Positions 49,503-58,522 of a stretch of DNA of 64,000 nucleotides are shown in pieces. The first letter of the stretch is position 1, and the number at the start of each line of letters is the position of its first letter. This stretch comes from JAJDTQ01 sp963422385 (lineage in GTDB: Bacteria > Desulfobacterota > Binatia > UBA9968 > JAJDTQ01), in the NCBI GenBank assembly GCA_963422385.1, contig OY729432.1:2666001-2730000 (forward strand), written 5' to 3'. A program made the position numbers and the translations under genes. Under the pieces are notes generated by a model. It made no database searches, had not been told where the DNA came from, and was given only the letters and a program-made list of their open reading frames with translations.

Positions 49503-50048
49503 TTAACCCCAGAAAAGCCTGAGGAGCGGCGGGTCGTGCCAAGTGGCGTTGAGGAACCGGTCGTAGACCAGCACGATCAGGGCCAGGAACAGGAGCCCCA
49601 GGACCGTGGACCAGATCCACCCGGCGCGGCCGTAGACGAGCACATAGAAGAAGACTCCCAGCGGAATGGCGATGTGGAATCCCACCAGCCAGACCGCGGC
49701 GTAGAGGCCCAGGATGTAGAAACAGATGCGGGCGAAGCGCATTCTCTCGCCCTCGGGATCGGCGCCGGTGCGGAAGCCGAGGTCCATGATCTGCCCGGAC
49801 GAGGTCGCCCGGGCGTTGCGCACAAGGGCGATCAACCGCAAGACCCAGAACGGCGTCCCCAACCCTATGGCGATGCGGGGCATGAGGGCCGAGCCCTCGG
49901 GCCAGGAGAAGGACCCGATGAACATGTAGAGGAAGAGCCCGCCGACGACGGCCAGCAGAATGATCTCTCCCAGCACCTCGACGGAGAAGCCGCGTGGGGC
50001 TGTCCCGGCCTGATCCTTGCCCGCGTTCATGTCCTTGCCTTCATCCAT
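49503..50048 (-). CDS. tctB: TctB-like small membrane subunit 1
   Basis: 181 residues, four membrane helices (LGEIILLAVVGGLFLYMFIG; FYILGLYAAVWLVGFHIAIP; ending LGLLFLALIVLVYDRFLNA), typical of the small TTT subunit. ATG 50048 overlaps the tctA stop (TGATG). Confidence 0.85.
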   Translation of the reverse strand: MDEGKDMNAGKDQAGTAPRGFSVEVLGEIILLAVVGGLFLYMFIGSFSWPEGSALMPRIAIGLGTPFWVLRLIALVRNARATSSGQIMDLGFRTGADPEGERMRFARICFYILGLYAAVWLVGFHIAIPLGVFFYVLVYGRAGWIWSTVLGLLFLALIVLVYDRFLNATWHDPPLLRLFWG

Positions 50049-51583
50049 CAATCCTGATCCAGTCCCGGCTCCTGCCCTTCCCCGGTGGACTCCTCCGCGG
50101 CCCTCTTGGCCCCCTGTTGCATCCGCAAGCTCACCACCATGACCAGGATCATCACCGCGATGATGGAAAGGAACTGCGGACGCGCGAACATGGACCAGCC
50201 GTAGCTGTTGGCCGAGAGCCAGAGGTACTTTTCCACGATATCCGCCAGCACCACGGCGATCAGGATCGGCGGGCGCGGCCAGCCGTAGCGCTTCATGAAG
50301 AGTCCCAGGACGCCGAAAGCCAGTACCAGTCCCAGGTCCTCCATGGAGTAGGTGGCCTGGTAGGCGGCCAGCGTCACCAGGGCGATGATGATGGGCGCGA
50401 GAATGTTGGGGGAGATGGCGGCGATGCGGGTCATGTAGGGCGCGAAATAGAGCATGATCGGCACGACGATCACGTTCCCCAACACGATCGTGTAGACCAG
50501 GCTGATGGTGAGCTCCAGATGTTGGGTCAGCATCGCCGGCCCGGGCTGGACCCCCGACAGCACCAGGATCGCCAGCAGGATGGCCATGCCGCCGCTGCCC
50601 GGTATGCCGAACACCACCGTGGGGATCAGCACGCCCCCGTCCACCGAGTTGTTGGCCGAGTCCGCGGCGATGACGCCGCGCACGTCGCCCTTGCCGAAGG
50701 TCTCCATCGCGCCCTTCTCCGTATGGCGCGCCTGGGCATAGGCGATCCAGTGCGCCCCGGAAGAGCCGATGCCGGGCATCATCCCCACGAAGGTGCCGAT
50801 GAGCGAGGAGCGGGTCAGCAGCCATTTGTTGTTGAGGGCCTCGCGCATGCCCTTGTACACGTCCCGGTCCGCCTCCTTCAGCATGGTCTCGAGACGTTCA
50901 CGGGCGATGGGGGTGTTGGACACCACCAGATCCACCACCTCGGGCAGGGCGAACAGGCCGATGACCACCGGGGCCAGCGGTATCCCGTCCCAGAGGTAGT
51001 CGATGCCGAAGGTGGAGCGGGCGTTGCCGCCGATGACGGAGAAACCGATCATGGAGACGGCGAGGCCGAAGCAGGCCGTAAGCATGCCCTTGACGAACGC
51101 TCCCGAACTGACGATGGCCACGCACATGAGCCCCAGCAGCGCCAGCAGGAAGAACTCGGCGGCGCCGAAGAGCCTCAGCAGCTCACGGGAGATGGGCAGC
51201 GCCAGCAGCAGCGCCAGCGCGCCGATGATGCCGCCCACCAGCGTGCACATGTAGCTGGCGCCCAAGGCCACGCCCGCCAGTCCCTTGCGGGCCAGGGGAT
51301 AGCCGTCGAGGATCGTCGCCTGGGCCGAGCGCGCCCCGGGAATGCCCATCAGAATGGAAGGGACCGGCTCCGTGATGTCGCTGGCCGCCAGGAAGAAGAC
51401 CACGGCGGTGACCGTGATCCACGGGTCCACGTACCCGGCGAACCCCAGCAAAACCACCGCGATGGGCAGATTCCCACCGGGCATCAGCCCGGAGATCAGC
51501 GCGACGGGCAGTATCACCAGCATCGCCAGTATCGGCCCGAGGGCAAAGAGCTTGTCCGCCGCGCCTATGGCAGCTTCCCACAT
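50048..51583 (-). CDS. tctA: TctA-like large membrane subunit 1
   Basis: 511 residues, about 12 membrane segments with TctA motifs: GLMPGGNLPIAVVLLGFAGY, SILMGIPGARSAQATILDGY, GMMPGIGSSGAHWIAY, VIAADSANNSVDGGVLIP and VFGIPGSGGMAILLAIL. It forms the transport channel with TctB, fed by a TctC protein. GTGAGGA precedes the ATG. Confidence 0.92.
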   Translation of the reverse strand: MWEAAIGAADKLFALGPILAMLVILPVALISGLMPGGNLPIAVVLLGFAGYVDPWITVTAVVFFLAASDITEPVPSILMGIPGARSAQATILDGYPLARKGLAGVALGASYMCTLVGGIIGALALLLALPISRELLRLFGAAEFFLLALLGLMCVAIVSSGAFVKGMLTACFGLAVSMIGFSVIGGNARSTFGIDYLWDGIPLAPVVIGLFALPEVVDLVVSNTPIARERLETMLKEADRDVYKGMREALNNKWLLTRSSLIGTFVGMMPGIGSSGAHWIAYAQARHTEKGAMETFGKGDVRGVIAADSANNSVDGGVLIPTVVFGIPGSGGMAILLAILVLSGVQPGPAMLTQHLELTISLVYTIVLGNVIVVPIMLYFAPYMTRIAAISPNILAPIIIALVTLAAYQATYSMEDLGLVLAFGVLGLFMKRYGWPRPPILIAVVLADIVEKYLWLSANSYGWSMFARPQFLSIIAVMILVMVVSLRMQQGAKRAAEESTGEGQEPGLDQD

Positions 51584-51656
51584 GTGATCCTCACGAACTC
51601 CCGTTCCGGTATCCTTGGAGTGCGAAGTGCTGACTTGCCATGACCGGCGTGCCGTG

Positions 51657-51815
51657 TCAACTGTCCAGCACCGTCTTGACCGCCACCTCCAGGTAGTCGA
51701 GGCAGGCGAGCACGAAGCATACGATGACAGGGGTGTATTCCGTCATGAAGGTCCGCGTCGCATCGTTCCGGTACCACCGGTCGTAGTACGCGCGGTGGAA
51801 CTTGAACTTCTTCAT
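51657..51815 (-). CDS. small single-pass membrane protein upstream of tctA
   Basis: 52 residues starting MKKFKFHRAYYDRWYRND, basic and aromatic, then one membrane segment (TPVIVCFVLACLDYLEVAV). It lies 73 bp before tctA on the same strand. The ribosome site is weak. No family recognised; it may be an accessory subunit of this transporter. Confidence 0.5.
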   Translation of the reverse strand: MKKFKFHRAYYDRWYRNDATRTFMTEYTPVIVCFVLACLDYLEVAVKTVLDS

Positions 51816-51963
51816 GATCGTGCCGGGCCCGACGCTACGGCGTCAGTGTCCGATCCAGTGTTCGCCTTTTCCCCGGATCCGGGATAGGCCCTGAAACCAT
51901 GGGCATGAACTCCGCGCCGCCGCATGCCGGCGCGACATGCCGGCCCGCTGCTCCGGGAACCCG

Positions 51964-52833
51964 ATGTCCATCGAACTGCTTGCCCTCCTTACCGCGTTCT
52001 CCTACGCCACGTCGAACATCGCAGCCCGGTGGGGGCTGCGCTATTCCACACCCAACACCGCGGTGCTGTTTTCGCTGTCCATGCATGCGGTCGGGTTGTC
52101 CTCCATCGTCCTGCTCACTCAAGGCGTTCCCACGGTTCCTCGCGCGGCGCTCTATCTGGTGGTGATCACCGGCGTGCTGCAGACGGTTCTGCGTTCCTGC
52201 CACTACCTGGCCATCTCCAAGGTGGGCGTATCCCGGGCTGTCACGCTGCGCAATACGCACCCCATGCTCACCGTATTCATCGGTGTGACCGTGCTGGGAG
52301 AGCAGACCAGCGCCCTCAATCTTGTGGGCGTGTTGCTGATCGTCGGGGGCACGGTCCTCACCTCATGGAGAATGGACGAACAGATCTCCGGCTTTCGTCG
52401 CTGGCATCTGCTGCTGCCGGTGGCAACCTCCGTCATGACCTCCACCGTGCACCCCATCAGACGGTTCGCCATGATCCTGGCCGGTGAGCCGCTCTTCTTT
52501 GCGGCGCTGGTGGGGGTGGTCTCGTTGGGTTGCTTCACGACCTATCTGGCCCTGCCGTTGCGGCGGGACCCCATCGTCTGGCACAGAAAGGCGTTGCTTC
52601 CCTTCGCCATCTCCGGGTTTGGTGAGACCATGGCGATCCTGCTGCTGTTCTTCGCCCTCGAGTCCGGGCCGGTGGTGGTCGTATCTCCCATCACCGCCAC
52701 CTCTCCCGTCTGGACCGTCCTGCTGGCCAGCATCCTCCTGCGCCGCATCGAAAACACCACGCCGGCCGTTATTTTCGGTACACTGCTGGTGGTCGGCGGC
52801 GCCATCTGCGTGACCCTCGGCCGGTACTGGTAA
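51964..52833 (+). CDS. EamA/DMT-family transporter
   Basis: 289 residues, ten membrane helices in two EamA halves (LLALLTAFSYATSNIAARWG; RNTHPMLTVFIGVTVLGEQT; second half VVVVSPITATSPVWTVLLAS). Family members export amino acids, metabolites or drugs across the inner membrane. ATG 51964 begins at the first helix; an in-frame ATG at 51937 adds nine residues. Confidence 0.85.
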   Translation: MSIELLALLTAFSYATSNIAARWGLRYSTPNTAVLFSLSMHAVGLSSIVLLTQGVPTVPRAALYLVVITGVLQTVLRSCHYLAISKVGVSRAVTLRNTHPMLTVFIGVTVLGEQTSALNLVGVLLIVGGTVLTSWRMDEQISGFRRWHLLLPVATSVMTSTVHPIRRFAMILAGEPLFFAALVGVVSLGCFTTYLALPLRRDPIVWHRKALLPFAISGFGETMAILLLFFALESGPVVVVSPITATSPVWTVLLASILLRRIENTTPAVIFGTLLVVGGAICVTLGRYW

Positions 52834-52954
52834 GGCAGACGGCCTGCCTGAACAGTCGGCTTCCCTTCGCCGCCCGCGGGCATTTCTGTTAGATCTTGTG
52901 ACGAAAGTCCTTCGGGCGCCTTTCCTGTGCGCGCCGTCGAAACACCGTTCTTGT

Positions 52955-53698
52955 ATGAAGAAGCTACTCGTCTGCCAGCACGTACCCTTCGAGATCCTGG
53001 GAACGTTGAACCCGCTTCTCAGGGAAGCCGGTTTCAGGATGCGCTACGTCAACTTCAGCCGTCATCCCGACGCCCGACCCGAGCTCGACGGTTACAGCGG
53101 TCTGGTGATTCTCGGCGGGCCCATGAGCGCTTACGAGGCCGAGCACGGCCATCTGGCCACGGAGGTGAGCTTGATCCGGACGGCGCTCGACAGGGATCTC
53201 CCGGTGTTGGGCATCTGTCTCGGCGCCCAGCTCATTGCCAAGGCCCTCGGGGCCAAGGTAAGGCCCAACCGGGTGCCCGAGATCGGCTGGCACGGTGTCT
53301 CGATGACCGAGGAAGGCAGGCGGGACCCGTTGTTCTCCCACTTCAGGAAAACCGAGACGCTCTTTCAATGGCACGCGGACACGTTCCATCTTCCGGGGAA
53401 AGCGGTTCGTCTGGCCGTGTCTCCCGATTGTCGCAACCAGGCCTTTCGCTTCGGCGTCCGCGTCTACGGCTTCCAGTTTCACATCGAGGTGGACGAGCCG
53501 CTGATCGAGCGCTGGCTCAACGTCCCGGTGCACAAGGCCGAGCTCAAGAGGCTCCACCCGCGCATCACCGCCGAGCGCATCAGGCAGGAGACCCCCGGCA
53601 ATATCCAGCGACTCCGGCACCTCAGCGAAAAGACGTTCAGCCGCTTCATCCATCTCCTGGGGGCCCCTCGGCGGACGGTCCTGCTGCGCTCGCGCTGA
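52955..53698 (+). CDS. class I glutamine amidotransferase (GMP synthase-like)
   Basis: 247 residues. Catalytic Cys in GICLGAQLIA, His in YGFQFHIEV with Glu two residues on, and the oxyanion motif ILGGPMSAYE. Free-standing GATase-1 proteins of this type release ammonia from glutamine or cleave gamma-glutamyl amides. Start ATG 52955 begins the first strand (KKLLVCQHVPFE). Not linked in operon to a synthetase, so the partner is unknown. Confidence 0.85.
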   Translation: MKKLLVCQHVPFEILGTLNPLLREAGFRMRYVNFSRHPDARPELDGYSGLVILGGPMSAYEAEHGHLATEVSLIRTALDRDLPVLGICLGAQLIAKALGAKVRPNRVPEIGWHGVSMTEEGRRDPLFSHFRKTETLFQWHADTFHLPGKAVRLAVSPDCRNQAFRFGVRVYGFQFHIEVDEPLIERWLNVPVHKAELKRLHPRITAERIRQETPGNIQRLRHLSEKTFSRFIHLLGAPRRTVLLRSR

Positions 53699-53881
53699 TC
53701 GGTCCGGACACCGGAGGGTGTCGGTCAACCCGCGGCCAGGAGCCTGTCCGAGCAAAGCTGGTGACCTTCCACGCTACAGGTCCCTTGTTGATCTGCCCGG
53801 CCGGGTCATGTAATTTTTCTCGCTCAATACAATTCCGGCAGGTTCCACGCGCGCAAGCGTGACGAGACAGGAGGAAATCCG

Positions 53882-54949
53882 ATGGCCGAGGCCAAGGTGT
53901 TCATATTCGCCCCCAATGACGAGAGCGGCGAGTCTCACAAGAAGCTCGAGGACAACGGCTGCGAGTTGGTGCTGGGCAAGGCGGGCTGGCATACCCCGCA
54001 GGGCAACAACGAGGGCGAGATGTCCGCCATGGCTCAGGGAGCCCACGCGCTGGTGGGGACGTCCATCCGCAGCTCTCCCATCAGCAAGGAGATCATGCAG
54101 AGTTCCAAGGATCTCCGGGTGGTGGCCAAGTACACCATCGGCGTGGACGACGTGGACGTAGAGGCGGCGACGGAGATGGGGGTCATGGTCTGCCACGCGC
54201 CGACGGAGTCCAACTGGGGCGGGGTTGCCGAGGGCGCCATCACCGGCATGCTGACCATGCTCAAGCGCGTGTGCGAACGCGACCGGTACCTGAAATCGGG
54301 CGGTGAGTGGCGTGACCTGAGCCTTCAGGGAACCTACGTGGGGTCCCGCGAAATGGACGGCTATCCCGGCATCGTCCTCGGCATCATCGGGCTGGGGCGC
54401 ATCGGTACCCGCATCGCCAGGCTCATGAAGCCCTGGGGCATGAGGATGATCGCGTGCGATCCTTACCTGCCGGACGAGAAGTTCGAGGAAGCCGGTGTGG
54501 AACGGGTGGACCTGCCGACGCTTCTGCGGGAGTCCGACGTGGTGACCCTCCACGTGGTCCTCACCAAGGAGACCCGCCACATGATGGGGGAAGAGCAGTT
54601 CGCGCAGATGAAGAAGAGCGCCATCTTCATCAACACCTCCCGCGGCTACTGCGTCAACGAGCCCGACCTGGCCGAGGCGCTGGGAAACGACGTGATCTCC
54701 GGCGCCGTCCTCGACGTGTTCGAGGACGAGCCCCTGTCCATGGAAAGTCCGCTCCGGAAGCTCGGCGACAAGGTGATTCTGTCCGCCCACATGGTTTCCT
54801 CCAACAAGGGCAGCGGGCTTCACCCCGGAGTGGTCTGGGCCACGGATTCGGTCCTGACCGCCCTCCGCGGCGAAGTCCCCGACAACGTCTACAACAAGGA
54901 GGTCATCGAGCAGTGGCAGAGCCGCTTCGGCGGCAGGAGCCTGTTGTAG
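53882..54949 (+). CDS. D-2-hydroxyacid dehydrogenase (SerA-like)
   Basis: 355 residues. NAD-binding GLGRIGTRIARL after LGIIGLG, catalytic Arg in INTSRGYCVNE, Glu in VFEDEPL and His in SAHMVSSN. It reduces a 2-keto acid or oxidises a D-2-hydroxy acid using NAD(H). AGGAGGAAATCCG precedes the ATG. The catalytic His is followed by Met rather than the common Thr/Ile, so substrate is uncertain. Confidence 0.88.
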   Translation: MAEAKVFIFAPNDESGESHKKLEDNGCELVLGKAGWHTPQGNNEGEMSAMAQGAHALVGTSIRSSPISKEIMQSSKDLRVVAKYTIGVDDVDVEAATEMGVMVCHAPTESNWGGVAEGAITGMLTMLKRVCERDRYLKSGGEWRDLSLQGTYVGSREMDGYPGIVLGIIGLGRIGTRIARLMKPWGMRMIACDPYLPDEKFEEAGVERVDLPTLLRESDVVTLHVVLTKETRHMMGEEQFAQMKKSAIFINTSRGYCVNEPDLAEALGNDVISGAVLDVFEDEPLSMESPLRKLGDKVILSAHMVSSNKGSGLHPGVVWATDSVLTALRGEVPDNVYNKEVIEQWQSRFGGRSLL

Positions 54950-54995
54950 AGGCTGGCCTGTTCGAACACTTGCCCGGCGCGTCCGTCACGGCGAG

Positions 54996-55219
54996 CAGGG
55001 TATCTTCGATCTCCTGGTGCAGGCGGTGACCGCGCCGCTGCTGGTGGCAGCCGCCAACTCGCAGCTGCTGTTCGGCAGGTCCCTGGAGGAGTCAGCGACT
55101 ACCTGTTGGTGGTCAAGGAGGACTGGCTGGTGGGGACCGTGACGGAAAGCGATATCGTCCAACTGACGGCGCGGTTGCTGGAGCATCTGGCGGGGGAGTC
55201 CGCGGCGGATGGCGGCTGA
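54996..55219 (+). pseudogene. decayed CBS-domain protein
   Basis: Two frames carry parts of one CBS domain: QGIFDLLVQAVTAPLLVAAA to RSLEE, then after a frameshift VSDYLLVVKEDWLVGTVTES and DIVQLTARLLEHLAG to a stop. Joined, they read as a single CBS motif with VVxEDxLVGxVTESDIV. No intact start remains. The rest of 54950-55370 shows nothing else. Confidence 0.6.
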
Positions 55220-55370
55220 GTCCCCGGCTCCGGGACCCCGCTTTCGTGACTCCTGGTGTGGGGGAGATCCGTCATCTCGCACGTCGCGGAGGTGCGCGTG
55301 TTCCTTCAGGAGCGTTCAGGTAAAGTCGTGCAAAGGATGTTTGAAACCCGTGGGCAAATGGAGTAGGTAG

Positions 55371-57266
55371 GTGCGCTTGCTCTTTGGTGGGCAAAGGCAA
55401 AGCATCGAGTTTGACGTGGTGGAGTACACGAGAACAATTGCAGCGGTCGTGGCCTTGGTGCTCGGTTTGAGCAACTGGCCGATGGGGAGAACTGCGGCCG
55501 CACAGACGTCGGGGGTCAAGACGGCGTCGTTGCGCGTGCCCGGCGCCGTAGATCGCCGCGTGGGCAATCTTCCGAAACCGCTGTCCGTGCATGACGCGGA
55601 CCTGTACCGGCAAATTTTTACGCTGCAGAAGGAAGGACATTGGAACGAGGCCGACGCCAGGATCAAAGAGATCAAGGATACGCTGCTCTTGGGGCATGCC
55701 CGGTTTCAGCGCCTGATGCACCCCACCCTCTACCGTTCCTCTTACGGAGAGTTGTGGACCTGGATGAACGAGTATGCGGACCATCCCGGCGCCCGGCGAA
55801 TATACCGGCTGGCCAAGCGGCGGCAACCCAAGGGTTGGAAGTCGCCGCGGCCGCCGGGCCGTGCCGTGCTGGTATCCGAGGTCAAGTCCGATCCCGTGCC
55901 GCTGAGATGGCGGCCGCGGGCGAATGGCCGGAGCCGGGCAACCGCGAATGCCGCGGACCTTCCAAGGACCCGCCGGCGGGGTTTCCGCGAGGTTCACAAA
56001 CAGATCCGGAGCCTGGTGTCCGGCGGCTACGTGACAAAGGCCCTCCGCTTCCTGGAGGAACCACGTCACGTCCGTCTGTTGGATGCCGTCGGCTTCGATG
56101 AGAACCTGGCCTGGATTGCCAAGGGATATTTCGTCCGGGACAGGGACCACGCCGCGCTGAAGGTGGCCGGACGAGCGATAGCGCGGTCCGGAAACAGGGT
56201 CCCCCTGGCCTACTGGTGGGGCGGATTGGCGGCGTGGCGGCTGGGACGACATCACGTTGCGGGCGAGTTTTTCCGGGCGTTGGCGGAGTCGATGTCGGTG
56301 ACACCCTGGCTGGTATCGGCCGGCGGTTATTGGGCCAGTCGTGCCTATCTGGCGGCCGGCGAGTCGAAGCGGGCAGTCCCCATGTTGAGAGCCGCCGCTC
56401 GGCACCCGCGGACTTTCTACGGGCTTCTCGCCCTCACCGCTCTTGGGGAGCGGCCGCCGCTGGACTTCGGCATGCGTCGGCTCAGCGCAGCGGACCGCGA
56501 CGCCTTGCTGGGAATGCAGCCCGTACGTCGCGCCCTGGCCCTGGTCCAGGTCGGCGAGCATGTACGGGCGGGCACCGAGCTGCGACGATTCGCCCATCGT
56601 CTGTCACCCCGGATGGCACTGGTGATGCTGGCTCTGGCATCGGAATCGAGATTGGCCGACCTGTCCTACCGGGCCGCCGAGAGCCTGCTGCAACGGACCG
56701 GTGTTCCCGTGGATGCGGCGCTCTATCCTTTGCCGGTGTGGGAGCCCGACGGCGGGTATACGCTCGATCGCGCCTTCCTGTTCGCCGTGATGCGGCAGGA
56801 ATCCAGCTTCCGCGCCGACGCCCGCAGCCCGCGCGGGGCCCGCGGCCTGATGCAGCTCATGCCTCGGACCGCAGGGGTCATGGCTGGCCGGAAGTACCAC
56901 GGGGCGCAGCGTCACGAGTTGTTGGAGCCGGTGCTCAGCGTCACCCTGGGCCAGAAGTATCTCAGCCATCTGCTTTCGCGGGAGGAAATCGACGGCAACC
57001 TGTTCTACGCGCTGACGGCCTACAATAGCGGTCCGACAAAGCTCCGGGAATGGCAGCGCAGGGTGGATTACCGGGACGATCCGCTACTGTTCATCGAAAG
57101 CATCCCCAGCAGCGAAACGCGTATCTTCATCGAACGGGTGCTGACCAACATGTGGATCTACCGGTTCCGGTTCGGACAGGTGCCGCGCTCCCTCGAGACC
57201 ACCGTATCGGGCGGTTGGCCAGCCTATGTCCCGCTGGACCGCGGCCGGGCGGCCGCTCGGTCCTGA
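55371..57266 (+). CDS. soluble lytic murein transglycosylase (Slt-like)
   Basis: 631 residues: N-terminal hydrophobic export segment (TIAAVVALVLGLSNW), a helical superhelix region with TPR-like pairs, and a C-terminal SLT domain with catalytic Glu in AVMRQESSFRADARSPRGAR, GLMQLMPRTA, LTAYNSGPTK and RVLTNMWIYRF. It cleaves peptidoglycan in the periplasm. Start is GTG; the length matches Slt70. Confidence 0.88.
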   Translation: MRLLFGGQRQSIEFDVVEYTRTIAAVVALVLGLSNWPMGRTAAAQTSGVKTASLRVPGAVDRRVGNLPKPLSVHDADLYRQIFTLQKEGHWNEADARIKEIKDTLLLGHARFQRLMHPTLYRSSYGELWTWMNEYADHPGARRIYRLAKRRQPKGWKSPRPPGRAVLVSEVKSDPVPLRWRPRANGRSRATANAADLPRTRRRGFREVHKQIRSLVSGGYVTKALRFLEEPRHVRLLDAVGFDENLAWIAKGYFVRDRDHAALKVAGRAIARSGNRVPLAYWWGGLAAWRLGRHHVAGEFFRALAESMSVTPWLVSAGGYWASRAYLAAGESKRAVPMLRAAARHPRTFYGLLALTALGERPPLDFGMRRLSAADRDALLGMQPVRRALALVQVGEHVRAGTELRRFAHRLSPRMALVMLALASESRLADLSYRAAESLLQRTGVPVDAALYPLPVWEPDGGYTLDRAFLFAVMRQESSFRADARSPRGARGLMQLMPRTAGVMAGRKYHGAQRHELLEPVLSVTLGQKYLSHLLSREEIDGNLFYALTAYNSGPTKLREWQRRVDYRDDPLLFIESIPSSETRIFIERVLTNMWIYRFRFGQVPRSLETTVSGGWPAYVPLDRGRAAARS

Positions 57267-57457
57267 AACAAAACTGGCGCGCGCCCTGTTCTATCGGGTG
57301 TTTCCCTTCTTGCCGCGCTACCGGTCCATTCCGAAACATTGAACACTGAGTTGACGAAGGTGGTGGGGGAACTTGTGCTTGCAGTTCCATGCCCGGTGCG
57401 ATAGTGCTGTGCCCATCCGAACCGGTAACCCCGGGAAGGGTCACACAGGAGGTCATC

Positions 57458-58495
57458 ATGAAAACGCATTTGCCCATCCGCGGGATCACGCTTGCCGTTG
57501 TCGCCTTGATCTTCACCGGCTCCGTAGCCGGCGCGGCGGACTTCTACGCCGGCAAGACCATCACCATCGTTTGTCCCTATTCCACGGGGGGAACCTACGA
57601 CCGCATGTCGCGGCTCGCGGCGAAGTTTCTGCCCAGACATATACCGGGCAACCCGGCCGCCATCGTGCACAATCGTCCCGGTGCCGGCGGCGTCATCGGG
57701 CTGCGGTCGGTCTACCGCGCCGAGCCCGACGGCCTGTCGCTGATCCACTTTACCAGTCCCATGGTGGTCCGAAGCCTCACCGGGGGCATCAAGGATATCG
57801 ATTTCAAGAAGCTCACGTGGCTCGGTAGCGTGGGCGGCGCGCACTACATTTTCGCGATACGATCCGAGCGGCCCGAGCGCACGCTGAAGGACTTCAAGAA
57901 CACCGAGAAGCCCATTCGCGTCGGGGCGTCGGGACCAAGCTCTCTGCTGACCCAGGCGCCGAAGTTCCTGCAACGGGCCGGCAAGTTCAACATCCGGCTG
58001 GTGTCGGGCTACAAGGGCTACAACCCCATGGCGCTGGCGATGAAGCAGAACGAGGTGGACGCCGTCAGCACCGCGGGGGTGGCGATCAGGGTCAATACGG
58101 CGACCCGCGAGATGCACAAGGACGGTACCATCAAGTTGGTGCTGTCCATGGGCGGCGCCCCCCCTCCGGCGCCCCTGGCGGACGAGGTCGCGGCGCTTCC
58201 CAGGTTCGTGGACGGCATCGACGATTCCAAGGACCGCGACGCCTGGGTGGCGTTCTCGGGGCTCTTGAGCGCCAGCCGCCCGTTTGCGGCGACGCCGGGC
58301 CTGTCGGCGGAGCGGGCCGCCATCCTCAAGAAGGCCATGGCGGACATGATGGCCGATCCCGAATTCGTGAAGACCGCCACCGACCAGGGGTTCGTGCTCA
58401 ATACGTTGAACTCCCGGGAGGCGGAGAAGTTGATCCTCTCGGTCTTCAACCTGTCCTCCGAAATCCAGGATCGGCTGAAGGCGCTCCTGAAGTAG
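57458..58495 (+). CDS. tctC: TctC-like periplasmic solute-binding protein 2
   Basis: 345 residues with a signal peptide (LAVVALIFTGSVAGAADFYA) and TctC motifs (ITIVCPYSTGGTYDRMSRLA, HNRPGAGGVIGLRSVYRAEP). CAGGAGG before ATG 57458 fixes the start. It heads an intact tctCAB operon. Confidence 0.88.
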   Translation: MKTHLPIRGITLAVVALIFTGSVAGAADFYAGKTITIVCPYSTGGTYDRMSRLAAKFLPRHIPGNPAAIVHNRPGAGGVIGLRSVYRAEPDGLSLIHFTSPMVVRSLTGGIKDIDFKKLTWLGSVGGAHYIFAIRSERPERTLKDFKNTEKPIRVGASGPSSLLTQAPKFLQRAGKFNIRLVSGYKGYNPMALAMKQNEVDAVSTAGVAIRVNTATREMHKDGTIKLVLSMGGAPPPAPLADEVAALPRFVDGIDDSKDRDAWVAFSGLLSASRPFAATPGLSAERAAILKKAMADMMADPEFVKTATDQGFVLNTLNSREAEKLILSVFNLSSEIQDRLKALLK

Positions 58496-58522
58496 CCCCA
58501 TTGATCCAGGTGTCCCGCGTTC

